The notes under the pieces: model-generated
Database searches by the model: none
The model's input: the letters and a program-made list of their open reading frames with translations, nothing else
Told to the model about the DNA's origin: nothing
Assembly (NCBI GenBank): GCA_023953695.1
Contig: JAMLJG010000012.1
Location: 1 to 64,000 of the forward strand
DNA from: Kiritimatiellia bacterium
GTDB taxonomy: Bacteria; Verrucomicrobiota; Kiritimatiellia; CAIVKH01
Direction: 5' to 3'
Length of the DNA stretch: 64,000 bases
Shown here: positions 53,545-63,390 of the stretch, one piece after another
Layout of the letters: every line of letters starts with the position of its first letter
Numbering within the stretch: the first letter of the stretch is position 1
Translations under genes and position numbers: made by a program

Positions 53545-54183
53545 CTACGGGCGCAAAACTGTGATGTTCGTTCCGCCGGAGTAGAAGTTGGCGTTCAACA
53601 CATCTGTTTTGAAGATCATCGCGCTTCCGCCCTTGAGAACGGCCGGGAGTCCCTTGCGTCCGAACGGGCTGCTTTCCGTCAAGTTCCCCGCATAATCCGT
53701 GCCCGCCTGGAGTTGGTTCACGTTCAAATTGCGCGTGAAGAGTAGTGGCGTTGTGTCAATGGTGGAATCGTTCAGATTGGCCGAAATGCACCATGCGTTG
53801 TTCGCCTCCGTGAAATCCGTTACGTTGGTCGTGGTCGGCGGCGGGACGCCCGGTGCGCTGAAGAAGGATGTGCTGACGCGCATAATGCCGGAGGTGACCA
53901 CGTGTTTCCAGAAATCGGTCGAGTTCGCGAACGTTGGTGCACCGCCCGAACTGCGCGGATAGGCCGAACCGGTCTGGAAGATCGGATCTTCGATGTCCTT
54001 GGCAAACAGAGCCTGGAAGATACTGCGCCCGTTGGAGAGCGTTCCCGTCATCTTGCCGCGGGTCAATGCGTCGGTGACGGTCGGGGTGAGTACGGCGGCC
54101 AGAATTGCGATGATGGCGATAACCACCAACAATTCAATGAGGGTGAATCCCTTTTTCTTCAAACGACGCATGGGCTTGATCAT
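53545..54183 (-). CDS. Prepilin-type N-terminal cleavage protein (pseudopilin)
   Basis: The start at 54183 has AGGAG correctly placed. The 212-residue product has a basic leader (MRRLKKKG) and then [19 protein letters not shown], the type II/IV prepilin signature. The remainder (NSTDFWKHVVTSGIMRVSTS; FSAPGVPPPTTTNVTDF) is typical of the pseudopilin-like families abundant in PVC genomes, with unclear roles. It lacks the H-X9-DG motif of the protein at 6333. Followed by a strong hairpin. Confidence 0.85.
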   Translation of the reverse strand: MIKPMRRLKKKGFTLIELLVVIAIIAILAAVLTPTVTDALTRGKMTGTLSNGRSIFQALFAKDIEDPIFQTGSAYPRSSGGAPTFANSTDFWKHVVTSGIMRVSTSFFSAPGVPPPTTTNVTDFTEANNAWCISANLNDSTIDTTPLLFTRNLNVNQLQAGTDYAGNLTESSPFGRKGLPAVLKGGSAMIFKTDVLNANFYSGGTNITVLRP

Positions 54184-54276
54184 GATCTGCTCCTGTGATT
54201 TCGTACGGCGTACACGACTCAGGGTTCGCCTGCACGAGAAGAAACAATACCCAGCGCGATTGCTGTCGTCAACACA

Positions 54277-55317
54277 GTGAATACCAGAGATTTTGATTAT
54301 CCGCTTCCACCGGACCTTATTGCCCAGCATCCCGCTGCCCGGCGAGAGGGGGCGCGGATGCTGGTCTTGCACCGGCGCGACCGGCGGTGGGAGCACCGAT
54401 TGTTTGCGGAATTGCCGGATTTCTTGCGATCTGGCGACCTATTGGTCCTGAACAATACGCGCGTGATCCGGGCGCGTCTTTTCGGCAAAAAACCGGGAAC
54501 CGGCGGTCGCGCGGAGCTGTTTTTGCTGGAAGAGCGTGAGCCGTTCGTCTGGCAGATCCTCCTGCGCTGCCGGCGGCGCCCTGCTCCGGGCGGGAGCCTG
54601 GACCTCGATGGTGAGGGGCGCGCCGAGATTCTTTCCTACGGCGAGCAGGGCGAGGCGCTGGTTCGGTTCCATATTTCGGTCCCGGTCTTGGACTATGCCG
54701 GGGCGAATGGGCATATCCCCCTGCCTCCCTACATCAAGCGGCCCGCCGATGCCGGGGATGAGCCGGAGGATTTGGAGCGCTACCAAACCGTTTTTGCGCG
54801 AACCGATGGCTCTGTGGCCGCGCCTACGGCGGGGCTTCATTTCGCGCCGTCAATGTTCGAGCGCCTCGCCGCGCAGGGAGTTGAGCGGGCCGAGGTGACG
54901 CTGCATGTGGGGTTGGGCACGTTCCGGCCCGTTTCGGTTGAGCGGATCGAAGAGCACACGATGCACGACGAGCGGTATGAAGTTTCGCCGACCGCTGCCG
55001 CAGCGATCGCTCACGCGAAGAGCGAGCAGCGCCGCGTCGTGGCGGTGGGCACCACGACGGTGCGCACCTTGGAAACTGTTGCCGCGCGCCACGGCGCGAT
55101 CGTCGCGGGCCAGGGGCGCACGAACATTTTTATCTATCCGCCATACCCCTTTCGCGCGGTGGATGTGCTGTTGACCAATTTCCACCTGCCGCAGTCCACG
55201 CTGTTGATGATGGTGTCTGCGCTGGCGGGGCGCGAATTTGTTCTCGATGCCTATGCGGAGGCGGTGCGCGAGCGCTACCGCTTCTTCAGCTATGGCGACT
55301 GCATGCTGATCGTGTAG
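54277..55317 (+). CDS. queA: S-adenosylmethionine:tRNA ribosyltransferase-isomerase
   Basis: The 346-residue enzyme, starting at a GTG, shows the QueA signatures: DFDYPLPPDLIAQHPAARRE, LVLNNTRVIRARLFG, GSVAAPTAGLHF, TLHVGLGTFRPV and the end FFSYGDCMLIV. It transfers the ribosyl part of SAM to preQ1 in tRNA to give epoxyqueuosine. No other queuosine gene is in the window; lysA and argG lie convergent to it. Confidence 0.97.
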   Translation: MNTRDFDYPLPPDLIAQHPAARREGARMLVLHRRDRRWEHRLFAELPDFLRSGDLLVLNNTRVIRARLFGKKPGTGGRAELFLLEEREPFVWQILLRCRRRPAPGGSLDLDGEGRAEILSYGEQGEALVRFHISVPVLDYAGANGHIPLPPYIKRPADAGDEPEDLERYQTVFARTDGSVAAPTAGLHFAPSMFERLAAQGVERAEVTLHVGLGTFRPVSVERIEEHTMHDERYEVSPTAAAAIAHAKSEQRRVVAVGTTTVRTLETVAARHGAIVAGQGRTNIFIYPPYPFRAVDVLLTNFHLPQSTLLMMVSALAGREFVLDAYAEAVRERYRFFSYGDCMLIV

Positions 55318-55356
55318 CGCGAGCGGCGACCCAAGCGGCGCGCGCCGAACCAGCGC

Positions 55357-56616
55357 TCACCAGTGGGGAATGTGCTCGCCTCGAACCAGGTCGTCAAACG
55401 TTTCGCGCTCGCGCACGAGCTCGTGCCGCGCGCCTTCCACCATCACTTCGGCCGCGCGCGGCCGACTGTTGTAATTGGAGGCCATGGTGTAGGCATAGGC
55501 CCCGGCGCTGTGAACCACGAGAAGGTCGCCCTGCTGTGCGGCGGGCAAGTCGCGATCAAGCGCAAAGAAGTCGCCCGATTCGCAAATGGGGCCCACCACA
55601 TCGCCAAACACGGTCTTGCTGGTTTCGCGAACGGCTCCGATTTCGTGATGCGCTTGATAGAGTGGCGGGCGAATCAGGTCGTTCATCGCCGCGTCCACAA
55701 TCAGGAACTGCTTGGACGGGCCGCGCTTCACGTATTGCACGCGCGTGACCAGCACGCCCGCATTGCCGACGATCACGCGACCCGGCTCCATCAAAATCTG
55801 CACGCCGAGCGGTTTCAAAATGGGAGCCACCGCGCTCGCGAAGGTTGTCGGCAGCAACGGGGCTTGATCGGGACGATACTGAATGCCGATCCCGCCGCCA
55901 ATATCGAGCATGCGGAAGGTCGGATAGCGCGCCTTCAACTCGCTGCACACCCGCGCGACCTTTTCCGCCGCCTCGGCATAGGGCTGCGCATCGAGGATTT
56001 GCGAGCCGATGTGCATGTGTAGACCGGCAATTTCCAGGCCGGGCAACTGCGCCGCGCGCTCATAAATCTGCAAGGCGCGCTGAATATCCACGCCGAACTT
56101 GTTTTCTTTCTTCCCGGTGCTGATGTACTTGTGCGTCTTCGGATCCACATCCGGATTCACACGTATCGCGATTCGACCCGTGCGGCCCAGCCGCGTTGCG
56201 CAAGAGGAGATCCGATCCAGCTCCGGCTCCGACTCGACGGTGAAGAGAAGGATATCCTCTTTCAGCGCCACCTCGATTTCCGCCTCTGTTTTGCCTACGC
56301 CGGCGAAGGATATTCGATTCGCCGGAATCCCCGCGCGCCGCGCGCGCAATAATTCACCGGCCGAAACGACATCTGCCCCGGCGCCTTCCGCCGCGAGCGT
56401 CGCCATGACGGCTGCGTTGCTGTTCACTTTCACGGCATAGCAGATCAGCGGCTTCAAATCGGACAGCGCTGCGGCCAATGCGCGGAATTGATTGCGAATG
56501 TGGGAACGACTGTACACGAACAGTGGCGTGCCATACTGCTCTGCCAATGACGCGACGGCCACGTCTTCCGCAAAGAGCTGTCCGCCGCGATACGAGAAGG
56601 GGCTGCTCATAAGCAA
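55357..56616 (-). CDS. lysA: Diaminopimelate decarboxylase
   Basis: The 419-residue fold-III PLP enzyme makes lysine from meso-diaminopimelate. The PLP lysine is in CYAVKVNSNAAV; further motifs are HMHIGSQI, GGGIGIQY and the substrate-binding CESGDFFALDRDLP and AGAYAYTMASNYNSRPR. It starts two bases after the end of argG, so they form a two-gene unit (argG first). A GTG or alternative ATG two codons later is possible. Confidence 0.96.
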   Translation of the reverse strand: MLMSSPFSYRGGQLFAEDVAVASLAEQYGTPLFVYSRSHIRNQFRALAAALSDLKPLICYAVKVNSNAAVMATLAAEGAGADVVSAGELLRARRAGIPANRISFAGVGKTEAEIEVALKEDILLFTVESEPELDRISSCATRLGRTGRIAIRVNPDVDPKTHKYISTGKKENKFGVDIQRALQIYERAAQLPGLEIAGLHMHIGSQILDAQPYAEAAEKVARVCSELKARYPTFRMLDIGGGIGIQYRPDQAPLLPTTFASAVAPILKPLGVQILMEPGRVIVGNAGVLVTRVQYVKRGPSKQFLIVDAAMNDLIRPPLYQAHHEIGAVRETSKTVFGDVVGPICESGDFFALDRDLPAAQQGDLLVVHSAGAYAYTMASNYNSRPRAAEVMVEGARHELVRERETFDDLVRGEHIPHW

Positions 56617-56618
56617 GT

Positions 56619-57815
56619 CTATTTTGTCTTTGCGCGCACACGCAGGCGAAGCGCATTGAGTTTGATGAAGCCAGTCGCATCGCTCTGATCGTAGCCGCCT
56701 GCGCCCTCAAAGCTGGCCATGTGCGGATCATAGAGCGACTTCGCGGCCTTGCGGCCCACCACCGTCGCAGATCCCTTGAAAAGCTTGATGCGAGCCGTTC
56801 CGGTCACGGTCGCCGCCGCGTCGTCCATCGCGGCCTGTAGCATTTCGCGCTCGGGCGCGAACCAGAAACCGTTGTACACCAGCTTGGCATATTGCGGCAC
56901 GAGGCTGTTGCGCAGGTGCAGCACTTCGCGGTCCATCGTGAGTTGTTCCACGGCCTCGCGCGCGCGATACAAAATCGTTCCGCCCGGCGTTTCATAGACC
57001 CCGCGGCTCTTCATGCCCACAAAGCGATTCTCGACCAAATCAATTCGGCCCACGCCGTGTTTTCCGCCGAGCTTGTTCAGCGCCTGCATCACGCCGAGCG
57101 GCGAGAGCTTCTTGCCGTTCACGGCAACCGCATTGCCCGCCTTGAATTCAATCTCCACATATTCAGGCTTGGCCGGCGCGCGTTCCGGGCTCACGCTCAA
57201 CTTGAACATATCCGCGGGCGGCTCGTTCCACGGGTCTTCCAAAATGCCGCCCTCAAAGCTGATGTGCAACAAGTTGCGGTCCATCGAATAGGGCTTCTTG
57301 GCCGACGCCTCGACCGGAATCCCGTGCTTCTCGCAATAGGCCAGCATATCGTTGCGCCCGCTGAATTGCTTGCGATAGCGCTCCTCGCGCCACGGCGCGA
57401 TCACCTTGATGTTGGGACGCAACGCATATGCCGTGAGTTCAAATCGAACCTGATCATTTCCCTTCCCCGTCGCGCCGTGCGCAATCGCATCCGCGCCCTC
57501 TTTCACCGCAATCTCCACCATGCGCTTTGCAATCAGCGGGCGCGCAATAGAGGTGCCGAGCAAGTAGCCGCTCTCATAGACCGCGCCCGCGCGGATCATC
57601 GGGAAAACAAAATCGCGCGCAAACTCTTCGCGCAAATCATCCACATAACACTTCAACGCGCCGCTCTTGCGAGCCTTCGCCTTCAAGCCCTTCAGCTCTT
57701 CCTCCTGCCCAACGTCCGCGGCAAAACAAATCACCTCCGCGTTGTACGTCTCTTTGATCCATTGAAGAATGACTGACGTGTCCAACCCGCCCGAGTATGC
57801 CAGAACCACTTTCAT
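56619..57815 (-). CDS. argG: Argininosuccinate synthase
   Basis: The 398-residue enzyme joins citrulline and aspartate using ATP. It opens with the P-loop-like [17 protein letters not shown], contains [16 protein letters not shown] and ends within [13 protein letters not shown] and [12 protein letters not shown]. It is the first gene of the pair with lysA, placing arginine and lysine synthesis on one transcript. The rest of the arginine pathway is not in the window. Confidence 0.97.
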   Translation of the reverse strand: MKVVLAYSGGLDTSVILQWIKETYNAEVICFAADVGQEEELKGLKAKARKSGALKCYVDDLREEFARDFVFPMIRAGAVYESGYLLGTSIARPLIAKRMVEIAVKEGADAIAHGATGKGNDQVRFELTAYALRPNIKVIAPWREERYRKQFSGRNDMLAYCEKHGIPVEASAKKPYSMDRNLLHISFEGGILEDPWNEPPADMFKLSVSPERAPAKPEYVEIEFKAGNAVAVNGKKLSPLGVMQALNKLGGKHGVGRIDLVENRFVGMKSRGVYETPGGTILYRAREAVEQLTMDREVLHLRNSLVPQYAKLVYNGFWFAPEREMLQAAMDDAAATVTGTARIKLFKGSATVVGRKAAKSLYDPHMASFEGAGGYDQSDATGFIKLNALRLRVRAKTK

Positions 57816-57935
57816 GAGAGTTTCTCCCTAAAAACCCCGACGATTTTACATTCCTTCACGGAAATCAATCTTCAACTGATCCGCCCGATTAGATTAAATG
57901 CCGCGAACGACTCATTAGTTTCTGTGGAGGAATGC

Positions 57936-60251
57936 GTGTCGCGAAAAGAAAAGTTGCTTTTGCTCGCCCTCGTCGCCATCGCCATCGCGATGCGTGTGGT
58001 CTTTGCGTGGACGGGACAGTGGTCCACGGACCCCGACCGCGGCATTGTTAGCTTGATGGCCATGCACATGGCCGAAGGCCGCGCCTGGCCGCAATTCTTT
58101 TATGGGCAAGGCTACATGGGCAGCATCGAGCCCTTCCTCTCGTCGCTCTTCATGCGCGCATTCGGCGCGTCCGGATTCACCGTCGCGCTCGGCACGGCGA
58201 TCCCCGCGGCGCTGTTGTTGATTCCGATCTACTTTCTCGCGCGTCGAATGGCGGGTCCGATCGCCGGCGCTGTCGCTGCCGGATTTCTCGTTGTGGGGCC
58301 CGACGCCTTTCTTGCGTATATGTCGTCCCCGCGTGGCGGCTATGCGGTGATTCTATTGCTCAACGCAATCGTTCTCCTTCTCGCCGTGCGCATCGCCGAG
58401 CGGGCGTGGAGAAAGGAAGAATCCGGGGCGGCCGATTGGATCGGACTCGGCCTCTGCGGCGGGTTGGGCTGGTGGACAAATCCGATGATCGCGCCTGCGC
58501 TCGCGGCGGCAGCGGCCATTCTCATCGTCGCGCTGCGCGGGCGAATCCTGAAGCCGGGCATTGCCTATGCCGCGCTCGCCTTTGGCGTGGGCGCTGCGCC
58601 GTGGCTCATTTGGAACGCAACACACGGATGGGAATCTCTCTCCATGGGGCGCAGCCTCGGCGGTTTGGAGCAGTTAAATGCAACCGCTGGACTGCTGATT
58701 AATCGCATTTGGGCGGGCCTTGATTGGGGAAGTGATACACATGTGCGAGTTCGAAAATTGGGCGGTGTATTAGCGGTTGTCCTCGCGCTCGCAGGCTACG
58801 CGAGCTGGCGGCGCCGCAGTCCGTCTGCTCCGTGGGCGTTCGCCGCAGTCCTTATCTATCTCGCTCTGTTTTCCGTTTCCTACATGCTCTCCGACTTCGC
58901 CTACACCGAAACCCTCCGCTATATTCTTCCGATCTATCTGCCGCTCGCGATCCTATTCGGCGTCGCCGCCGCTGCCTTCGCGCAGAGGCGCGTCGCCTTC
59001 ATCGCCCTTCCCCTCGTTCTCCTCCTCGCGCCGCAGCTCAAGAAGCGATGGGAAAAGCGCGGACCCGATCCGCGTCGCGCCACGGTTGAAGCCGCACCCG
59101 CGTGGGCCGAGAACCTGCGGGCAAGTGGAGTGGACGCACTCTTCTCCGGCTATCAGAAGCATTGGCTGAACTTTGCGGATCGCGGGATTCTGCCCGTCGT
59201 CGAATTCGCGGGCGATCGAGTGCCGCTACTCGATCGCGCCGGACTTCTCGCGGAACACCCCGCCTTTTTCAAAGGCGGCAGCATCGCCGACTTCATCGCC
59301 CGCACCCAAGCGACCGGCACCACACTCGAAACGAAGATGGGCGCCGTGATCACCGAGCTGCAACCCAACTCCACCCCCGTTCGTCCGATTGCAACCGAGG
59401 CGATCGAAAGCATAACCACTCTCGATGGCAACCCCGTTCCGCAACTCGTTGATCGCAACTTCGACAACCTCTGGCGCGATGACAGCCAGCAAGGCGAACC
59501 CGCGCCCGGCGTCGAGATTGCGTTTCGCCACCCCGTCAAAATCGCCGGCGCCTTGTTCTTTAGCCGCGAGCGCCAGCTACCGATCTATACTCAACTTGAC
59601 ATGCCTGCTCCCGATGGAACCTGGACAACACTTGCTCCCGCCCGAGCCATTTCAGGCTGGTACTGGAGCGGCCCCCAACCCTATTTCGGCGACCTCTACA
59701 GTCATACCGAAACGCGCTGTACCCCCACCGAGATCACCCGCCTCCGCATCCTCTGCCCACCCTCGCCGCGCCGCGCGTCCTACCGCTTCCGCATCTCGGA
59801 AATCGTCCTCCTCGAAGAAGACCCGAGTGCGAGCGTGTCCACCGCCCACATCCAACCCGACCTCGACGCCATCATCGCCGCCTGCCGCCAACGCGGAGTC
59901 CACCGCATCTTCGCAAGCCGTTGGGTCTCCGATCGCATCGGCGCGCAGAAACTGCCCGACCTCGCCACCGACTACTCCACCCGGCTGCAGCGCCGAACCG
60001 ACGATCCCACCGCCAGCCCACCCCACGAATACACCGCCATCACCCACCTCAATCAAGCCGCGCTCTTCTCCGAACCCACCTTCGCCCGCGATAACCGCGC
60101 ACTACTCGAAGCCACCGGTCACACAGTGGAATCCCTCTCGCTCCCCGGTGGCGAACTCTTGATCATCACGGCCGCCCCGATAGACCCCGTCCCCCTCGCA
60201 TGGCTCGGCAATCTGCTCCTCCTCGATCACGGCGACGTCCGTCTGGAGTAA
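57936..60251 (+). CDS. Multi-spanning membrane protein, GT-C glycosyltransferase-like
   Basis: A GTG at 57936 is chosen as start because GGAGG lies five bases upstream; an in-frame GTG at 57924 would leave no ribosome site. The 771-residue protein has about nine to ten transmembrane helices in residues 1-385, including the first-loop acidic motif TGQWSTDPDRGIVSLMAMHM (an Asp in the loop after helix 1 is usual in GT-C enzymes) and DFAYTETLRYILPIYLPLAI. The soluble C-terminal 380 residues hold a beta-sandwich-like part (PVKIAGALFFSRERQLPIYT) resembling galactose-binding modules. The exact family and donor are unknown. Confidence 0.7.
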   Translation: MSRKEKLLLLALVAIAIAMRVVFAWTGQWSTDPDRGIVSLMAMHMAEGRAWPQFFYGQGYMGSIEPFLSSLFMRAFGASGFTVALGTAIPAALLLIPIYFLARRMAGPIAGAVAAGFLVVGPDAFLAYMSSPRGGYAVILLLNAIVLLLAVRIAERAWRKEESGAADWIGLGLCGGLGWWTNPMIAPALAAAAAILIVALRGRILKPGIAYAALAFGVGAAPWLIWNATHGWESLSMGRSLGGLEQLNATAGLLINRIWAGLDWGSDTHVRVRKLGGVLAVVLALAGYASWRRRSPSAPWAFAAVLIYLALFSVSYMLSDFAYTETLRYILPIYLPLAILFGVAAAAFAQRRVAFIALPLVLLLAPQLKKRWEKRGPDPRRATVEAAPAWAENLRASGVDALFSGYQKHWLNFADRGILPVVEFAGDRVPLLDRAGLLAEHPAFFKGGSIADFIARTQATGTTLETKMGAVITELQPNSTPVRPIATEAIESITTLDGNPVPQLVDRNFDNLWRDDSQQGEPAPGVEIAFRHPVKIAGALFFSRERQLPIYTQLDMPAPDGTWTTLAPARAISGWYWSGPQPYFGDLYSHTETRCTPTEITRLRILCPPSPRRASYRFRISEIVLLEEDPSASVSTAHIQPDLDAIIAACRQRGVHRIFASRWVSDRIGAQKLPDLATDYSTRLQRRTDDPTASPPHEYTAITHLNQAALFSEPTFARDNRALLEATGHTVESLSLPGGELLIITAAPIDPVPLAWLGNLLLLDHGDVRLE

Positions 60252-60305
60252 AACGCGCTTCACACGCGCCCCCGCCCCCGCCACACTGCACCGGAAAGGC
60301 GCGAC

Positions 60306-60352
60306 TTCCAACCGTTGGAAGTCAGCGCGCCGCCTACTTCCAAGCGTTGGAA
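60306..60352. repeat. Paired-palindrome element: TTCCAACCGTTGGAA / TTCCAAGCGTTGGAA
   Basis: Two palindromes at 60306-60320 and 60338-60352, centres 32 bp apart, six bases before the nth start. Spacer GTCAGCGCGCCGCCTAC has no close match to the other two spacers, so the arms and spacing are what is conserved. Confidence 0.85.
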
Positions 60353-60358
60353 ACGAAT

Positions 60359-61015
60359 ATGACCAAACAAGAACGCGCCGACTACATCGGCAAAGAACTC
60401 GACAAACTTTTCCCCCGCGTCGGTGTCACCCTCGCCCACACCGATGCCTATACCCTGCTCATCGCCGTCATCCTCTCCGCCCAATGCACCGACAAGCGCG
60501 TGGACGAAGTGACCCCGCACCTCTTCGCCGTGGCCGACACGCCCGAAAAGATGAGGAAACTCACCGCCCGCCAAATCGAAACCATCATTCGCCCCTGCGG
60601 CCTGGCCCCCACCAAATCCAAGAACATTCGCGCCACCTCGCAAATCCTTGTCGAGAACTATGGCGGCGCAGTCCCGCGCACCTTCGAAGAACTCGAAGCG
60701 CTGCCTGGCGTGGGCCATAAAACCGCCTCCATCGTCATGAGCCGCGCCTTCGGCGTCCCCGCCTTTCCTGTGGATACCCATATCCACCGGCTCTCAAAGC
60801 GATGGAAACTCACCCGCGGGCGAAATGTTGTCGAAACCGAGCGCGATCTGAAAAAATTGTTCCCTCAAGAGGAGTGGTACCGCCGCCATCTCCAAATCAT
60901 CTTCTACGGCCGCGCCCACTGCAGCGCGCGCGGGTGCGATGGAACACGCTGCCCCATTTGCGCGGCCCTCAACGGCCCGAGCAAAGAGCGCCATCCCAAA
61001 AGGAAGCGCGCATGA
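60359..61015 (+). CDS. nth: Endonuclease III (DNA glycosylase/AP lyase)
   Basis: The 218-residue protein has the HhH-GPD fold: LPGVGHKTASIVMSRAFG with the catalytic Lys, and PVDTHIHRLSKRW with the catalytic Asp. It removes oxidised pyrimidines. The C-terminal iron-sulphur region has Cys188, Cys193, Cys198 and Cys201 (spacing 4-4-2) where E. coli Nth has 6-2-5, so cluster ligation would differ or be lost. The start is the ATG at 60359. The TGA overlaps the ATG of rtcB. Confidence 0.93.
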   Translation: MTKQERADYIGKELDKLFPRVGVTLAHTDAYTLLIAVILSAQCTDKRVDEVTPHLFAVADTPEKMRKLTARQIETIIRPCGLAPTKSKNIRATSQILVENYGGAVPRTFEELEALPGVGHKTASIVMSRAFGVPAFPVDTHIHRLSKRWKLTRGRNVVETERDLKKLFPQEEWYRRHLQIIFYGRAHCSARGCDGTRCPICAALNGPSKERHPKRKRA

Positions 61016-62187
61016 CCGAGCGCAAACCCATCCCGTGGAGAAAATGGGGCGACTCGATTGACCTTCAAGCCGAGGCACAAATGGACGCTGCCAGCCGCCT
61101 CCCCGTTGCCGTCGCCGGCGCGCTGATGCCCGATGCCCACGTCGGCTATGGCCTCCCCATCGGCGGCGTACTCGCCACGCGCGGCGCCGTGATTCCCTAC
61201 GCCGTGGGTGTGGACATCGCCTGCCGCATGAAGCTCACCGTCCTCGATCTGCCGCCCGCAGAAATACAGCGCAACCCCGAACGCCTCTCTCGCGCCATCG
61301 AAGCGGAAACGCGATTCGGCATCGGCGCATCCTTCCGCGCACGACGCGAACACGACGTGATGGACGACGATTGGAACATCAGTCCCGTCACCCGAACGCA
61401 CCACGATCGCGCCGCATCCCAACTCGGCACCAGCGGAAGCGGAAACCACTTCGTGGAATTCGGAACCCTCACCATCGCGCGCGACGGCCTCGCGCTGCCC
61501 CCCGGCGAATACCTCGCCCTCTTGAGCCACAGCGGCAGCCGCGGCGTTGGCGCCGCCGTCTGCAAGCACTACAGCGATCTCGCGATGCGAATGCGACCCG
61601 ACCTTCCTCGCGAAATGAAACACCTCGCCTGGCTCGACCTGGAATCCTCCGAAGGAAACGAGTATTGGAATGCGATGGAACTGATGGGGCGCTACGCCGC
61701 CGCCAACCACGCGCTCATTCATCGCCATATCGCCAAACACCTCGGCGTCAGCGTTATGCTCGACCTCGAAAACCATCACAACTTCGCGTGGAAAGAAGAA
61801 CACCACGGCGAAGAACTGATCGTACACCGAAAAGGCGCAACCCCCGCCGCGCGCGGCCAACTCGGCATCATCCCCGGCTCCATGGCCACACCCGGCTTTA
61901 TCGTGCGCGGACGGGGCAACGCCGAGTCCTTGCATTCCGCCGCGCATGGAGCGGGCCGACAAATGAGCCGCACGCAAGCGCACAAGACCCTGTCCTGGAT
62001 CGACGCCAATCGCCTCCTGCGCGAGCGCGGGGTCACCCTCCTCTCCGCCGGACTCGACGAAGTGCCTGCGGTCTACAAGAACATCCACGACGTGATGGCC
62101 GCGCAGGCCGACCTCGTTGAAACGCACGCGCGCTTCGATCCGCGCATCGTCAAAATGGCGCCAAGCGGAGAGCGACCTGAAGATTGA
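61012..62187 (+). CDS. rtcB: RtcB family RNA-splicing ligase
   Basis: The 391-residue protein joins RNA 2',3'-cyclic phosphate and 5'-OH ends with GTP and Mn. Landmarks: ALMPDAHVGYGLPIGGVLAT, GVDIACRMKL (the Cys is a metal ligand; the usual form is GVDIGCGM), GTSGSGNHFVEFG, LSHSGSRGVG and the guanylylated His in SAAHGAGRQMSR. Length near 390 suggests the shorter bacterial type. It overlaps nth by four bases, so the repair and RNA-ligase genes are coupled. Confidence 0.93.
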   Translation: MTERKPIPWRKWGDSIDLQAEAQMDAASRLPVAVAGALMPDAHVGYGLPIGGVLATRGAVIPYAVGVDIACRMKLTVLDLPPAEIQRNPERLSRAIEAETRFGIGASFRARREHDVMDDDWNISPVTRTHHDRAASQLGTSGSGNHFVEFGTLTIARDGLALPPGEYLALLSHSGSRGVGAAVCKHYSDLAMRMRPDLPREMKHLAWLDLESSEGNEYWNAMELMGRYAAANHALIHRHIAKHLGVSVMLDLENHHNFAWKEEHHGEELIVHRKGATPAARGQLGIIPGSMATPGFIVRGRGNAESLHSAAHGAGRQMSRTQAHKTLSWIDANRLLRERGVTLLSAGLDEVPAVYKNIHDVMAAQADLVETHARFDPRIVKMAPSGERPED

Positions 62188-62208
62188 GTGAGCCGCTCGC
62201 CAGGCGAA

Positions 62209-63390
62209 CTATTTGATCACGCGAACTCGCCCACCCGTGATCTGTGCAATCTTCTTGTAGAAGAGAAGGCTCTGCTGCCCCATCTCCCCGCCACGTGGCT
62301 TGTAGATGATCGGATTGATTCGAACGGGTCGCCCCGTTTGTGTTTCGATGTTGCGCACAAACTTCTCGATGTCGCGCTGGTGCGTGGCGATCTCTACACC
62401 CGTCTTCATATCTCCCTGCTTCAAGTAGGGCGGGTCATCCGAGAGAATGAAGATTGTGTCCGCGCCCAATTCGACCGCCTTCTCGATCGCCTTCCACGGT
62501 GTACTGCCCGAGTAGCCGCCGAGGTTGCCGCCGAAGTTTGGCGAAAACCCGTCCGGCCCCCAACTGCGGGAATCGTCGCCCTTCTTCAACTTCCCCGTGC
62601 GAACCTTCAGGCGGGCGAGCGCATTAGACTTGTTCTCCTGCGTTGCATACACCATTTGGGGGAACATCGCCGCCTCGCCGTCCACAAAGATGATCATGTT
62701 GAACTTGGTCACGGGACTCAAGGCGTCGAGCAGGGTTGTTGACTCCGCGAGTACGTCCCGGACAACGCCCTTTTCAATCATACTTTGGCTGTTATCCATC
62801 AGGATGCAAATCGCGCGCGTCCGCACGTTTTCGCCGAAGAACTTGGCGTCAGAATAGCCTGTTCCGCCGGTGAGTCCGCGCCCCGCGCCTCCGCCCTGAC
62901 CGCCGAGCTGGCCAATGCTGCCGCCCGCCATTGAAGTCATCACGGGCGAATCGCGCAGATTCTTTTGATCCGGCATCTGCATCTGCGGCATCTCCGGCAA
63001 GGAGACCGCGCTGGGCGCATCCGCAACGAGCCGCTGCATGATTTGCGGCTTGCGCATTTGCTCCTGCATTTGCTTCACGCGAATGCTGTGTTCGAGTTTG
63101 CGCGCAGGCAGACCCGGCGGCTGCTTTGCTTCAAACATCACCTTCTGCTTGCCCGCGACCACGAGAACCGTCAAAAATCCCGCGCCCGCGAGCAACAGCA
63201 CATGAATGAGCACGCTCATGAGGACGGCGCTCCACGGCACTTTGCGGCCCTTCTTTTCAGAAGACCACATCGCCGTGAGCCAGTTAGACTTTGCGGGCTT
63301 CTCCGGCTCGGCCTCGACTTCCTCAAGCTCCTCGACGACCTCCTCGTATTCCTCTTCGTCCGGGTTTTGGGATGTCTGGTTTTCGCTCAT
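62209..63390 (-). CDS. Membrane-anchored VWA-domain protein with acidic N-terminus
   Basis: The start at 63390 overlaps the exbD stop (ATGA). The 393-residue protein has an acidic cytoplasmic head (EEEYEEVVEELEEVEAEPEK), one transmembrane helix (AVLMSVLIHVLLLAGAGFLT), a Gln/Met-rich linker (QMQEQMRKPQIMQRL), a Gly-rich hinge, and a C-terminal von Willebrand A fold starting AICILMDNSQSM (the MIDAS DxSxS pattern, here DNSQS) to GADTIFILSDDPPY. It sits with two ExbD genes, as part of an energised TonB/Tol-like membrane complex common in PVC bacteria; the position resembles that of a TonB-like partner. Confidence 0.75.
   Translation of the reverse strand: MSENQTSQNPDEEEYEEVVEELEEVEAEPEKPAKSNWLTAMWSSEKKGRKVPWSAVLMSVLIHVLLLAGAGFLTVLVVAGKQKVMFEAKQPPGLPARKLEHSIRVKQMQEQMRKPQIMQRLVADAPSAVSLPEMPQMQMPDQKNLRDSPVMTSMAGGSIGQLGGQGGGAGRGLTGGTGYSDAKFFGENVRTRAICILMDNSQSMIEKGVVRDVLAESTTLLDALSPVTKFNMIIFVDGEAAMFPQMVYATQENKSNALARLKVRTGKLKKGDDSRSWGPDGFSPNFGGNLGGYSGSTPWKAIEKAVELGADTIFILSDDPPYLKQGDMKTGVEIATHQRDIEKFVRNIETQTGRPVRINPIIYKPRGGEMGQQSLLFYKKIAQITGGRVRVIK

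Noticed and set aside
60904..62127. 407-codon frame antisense to rtcB
   Set aside because: Complementary shadow of a highly conserved gene; no independent evidence.
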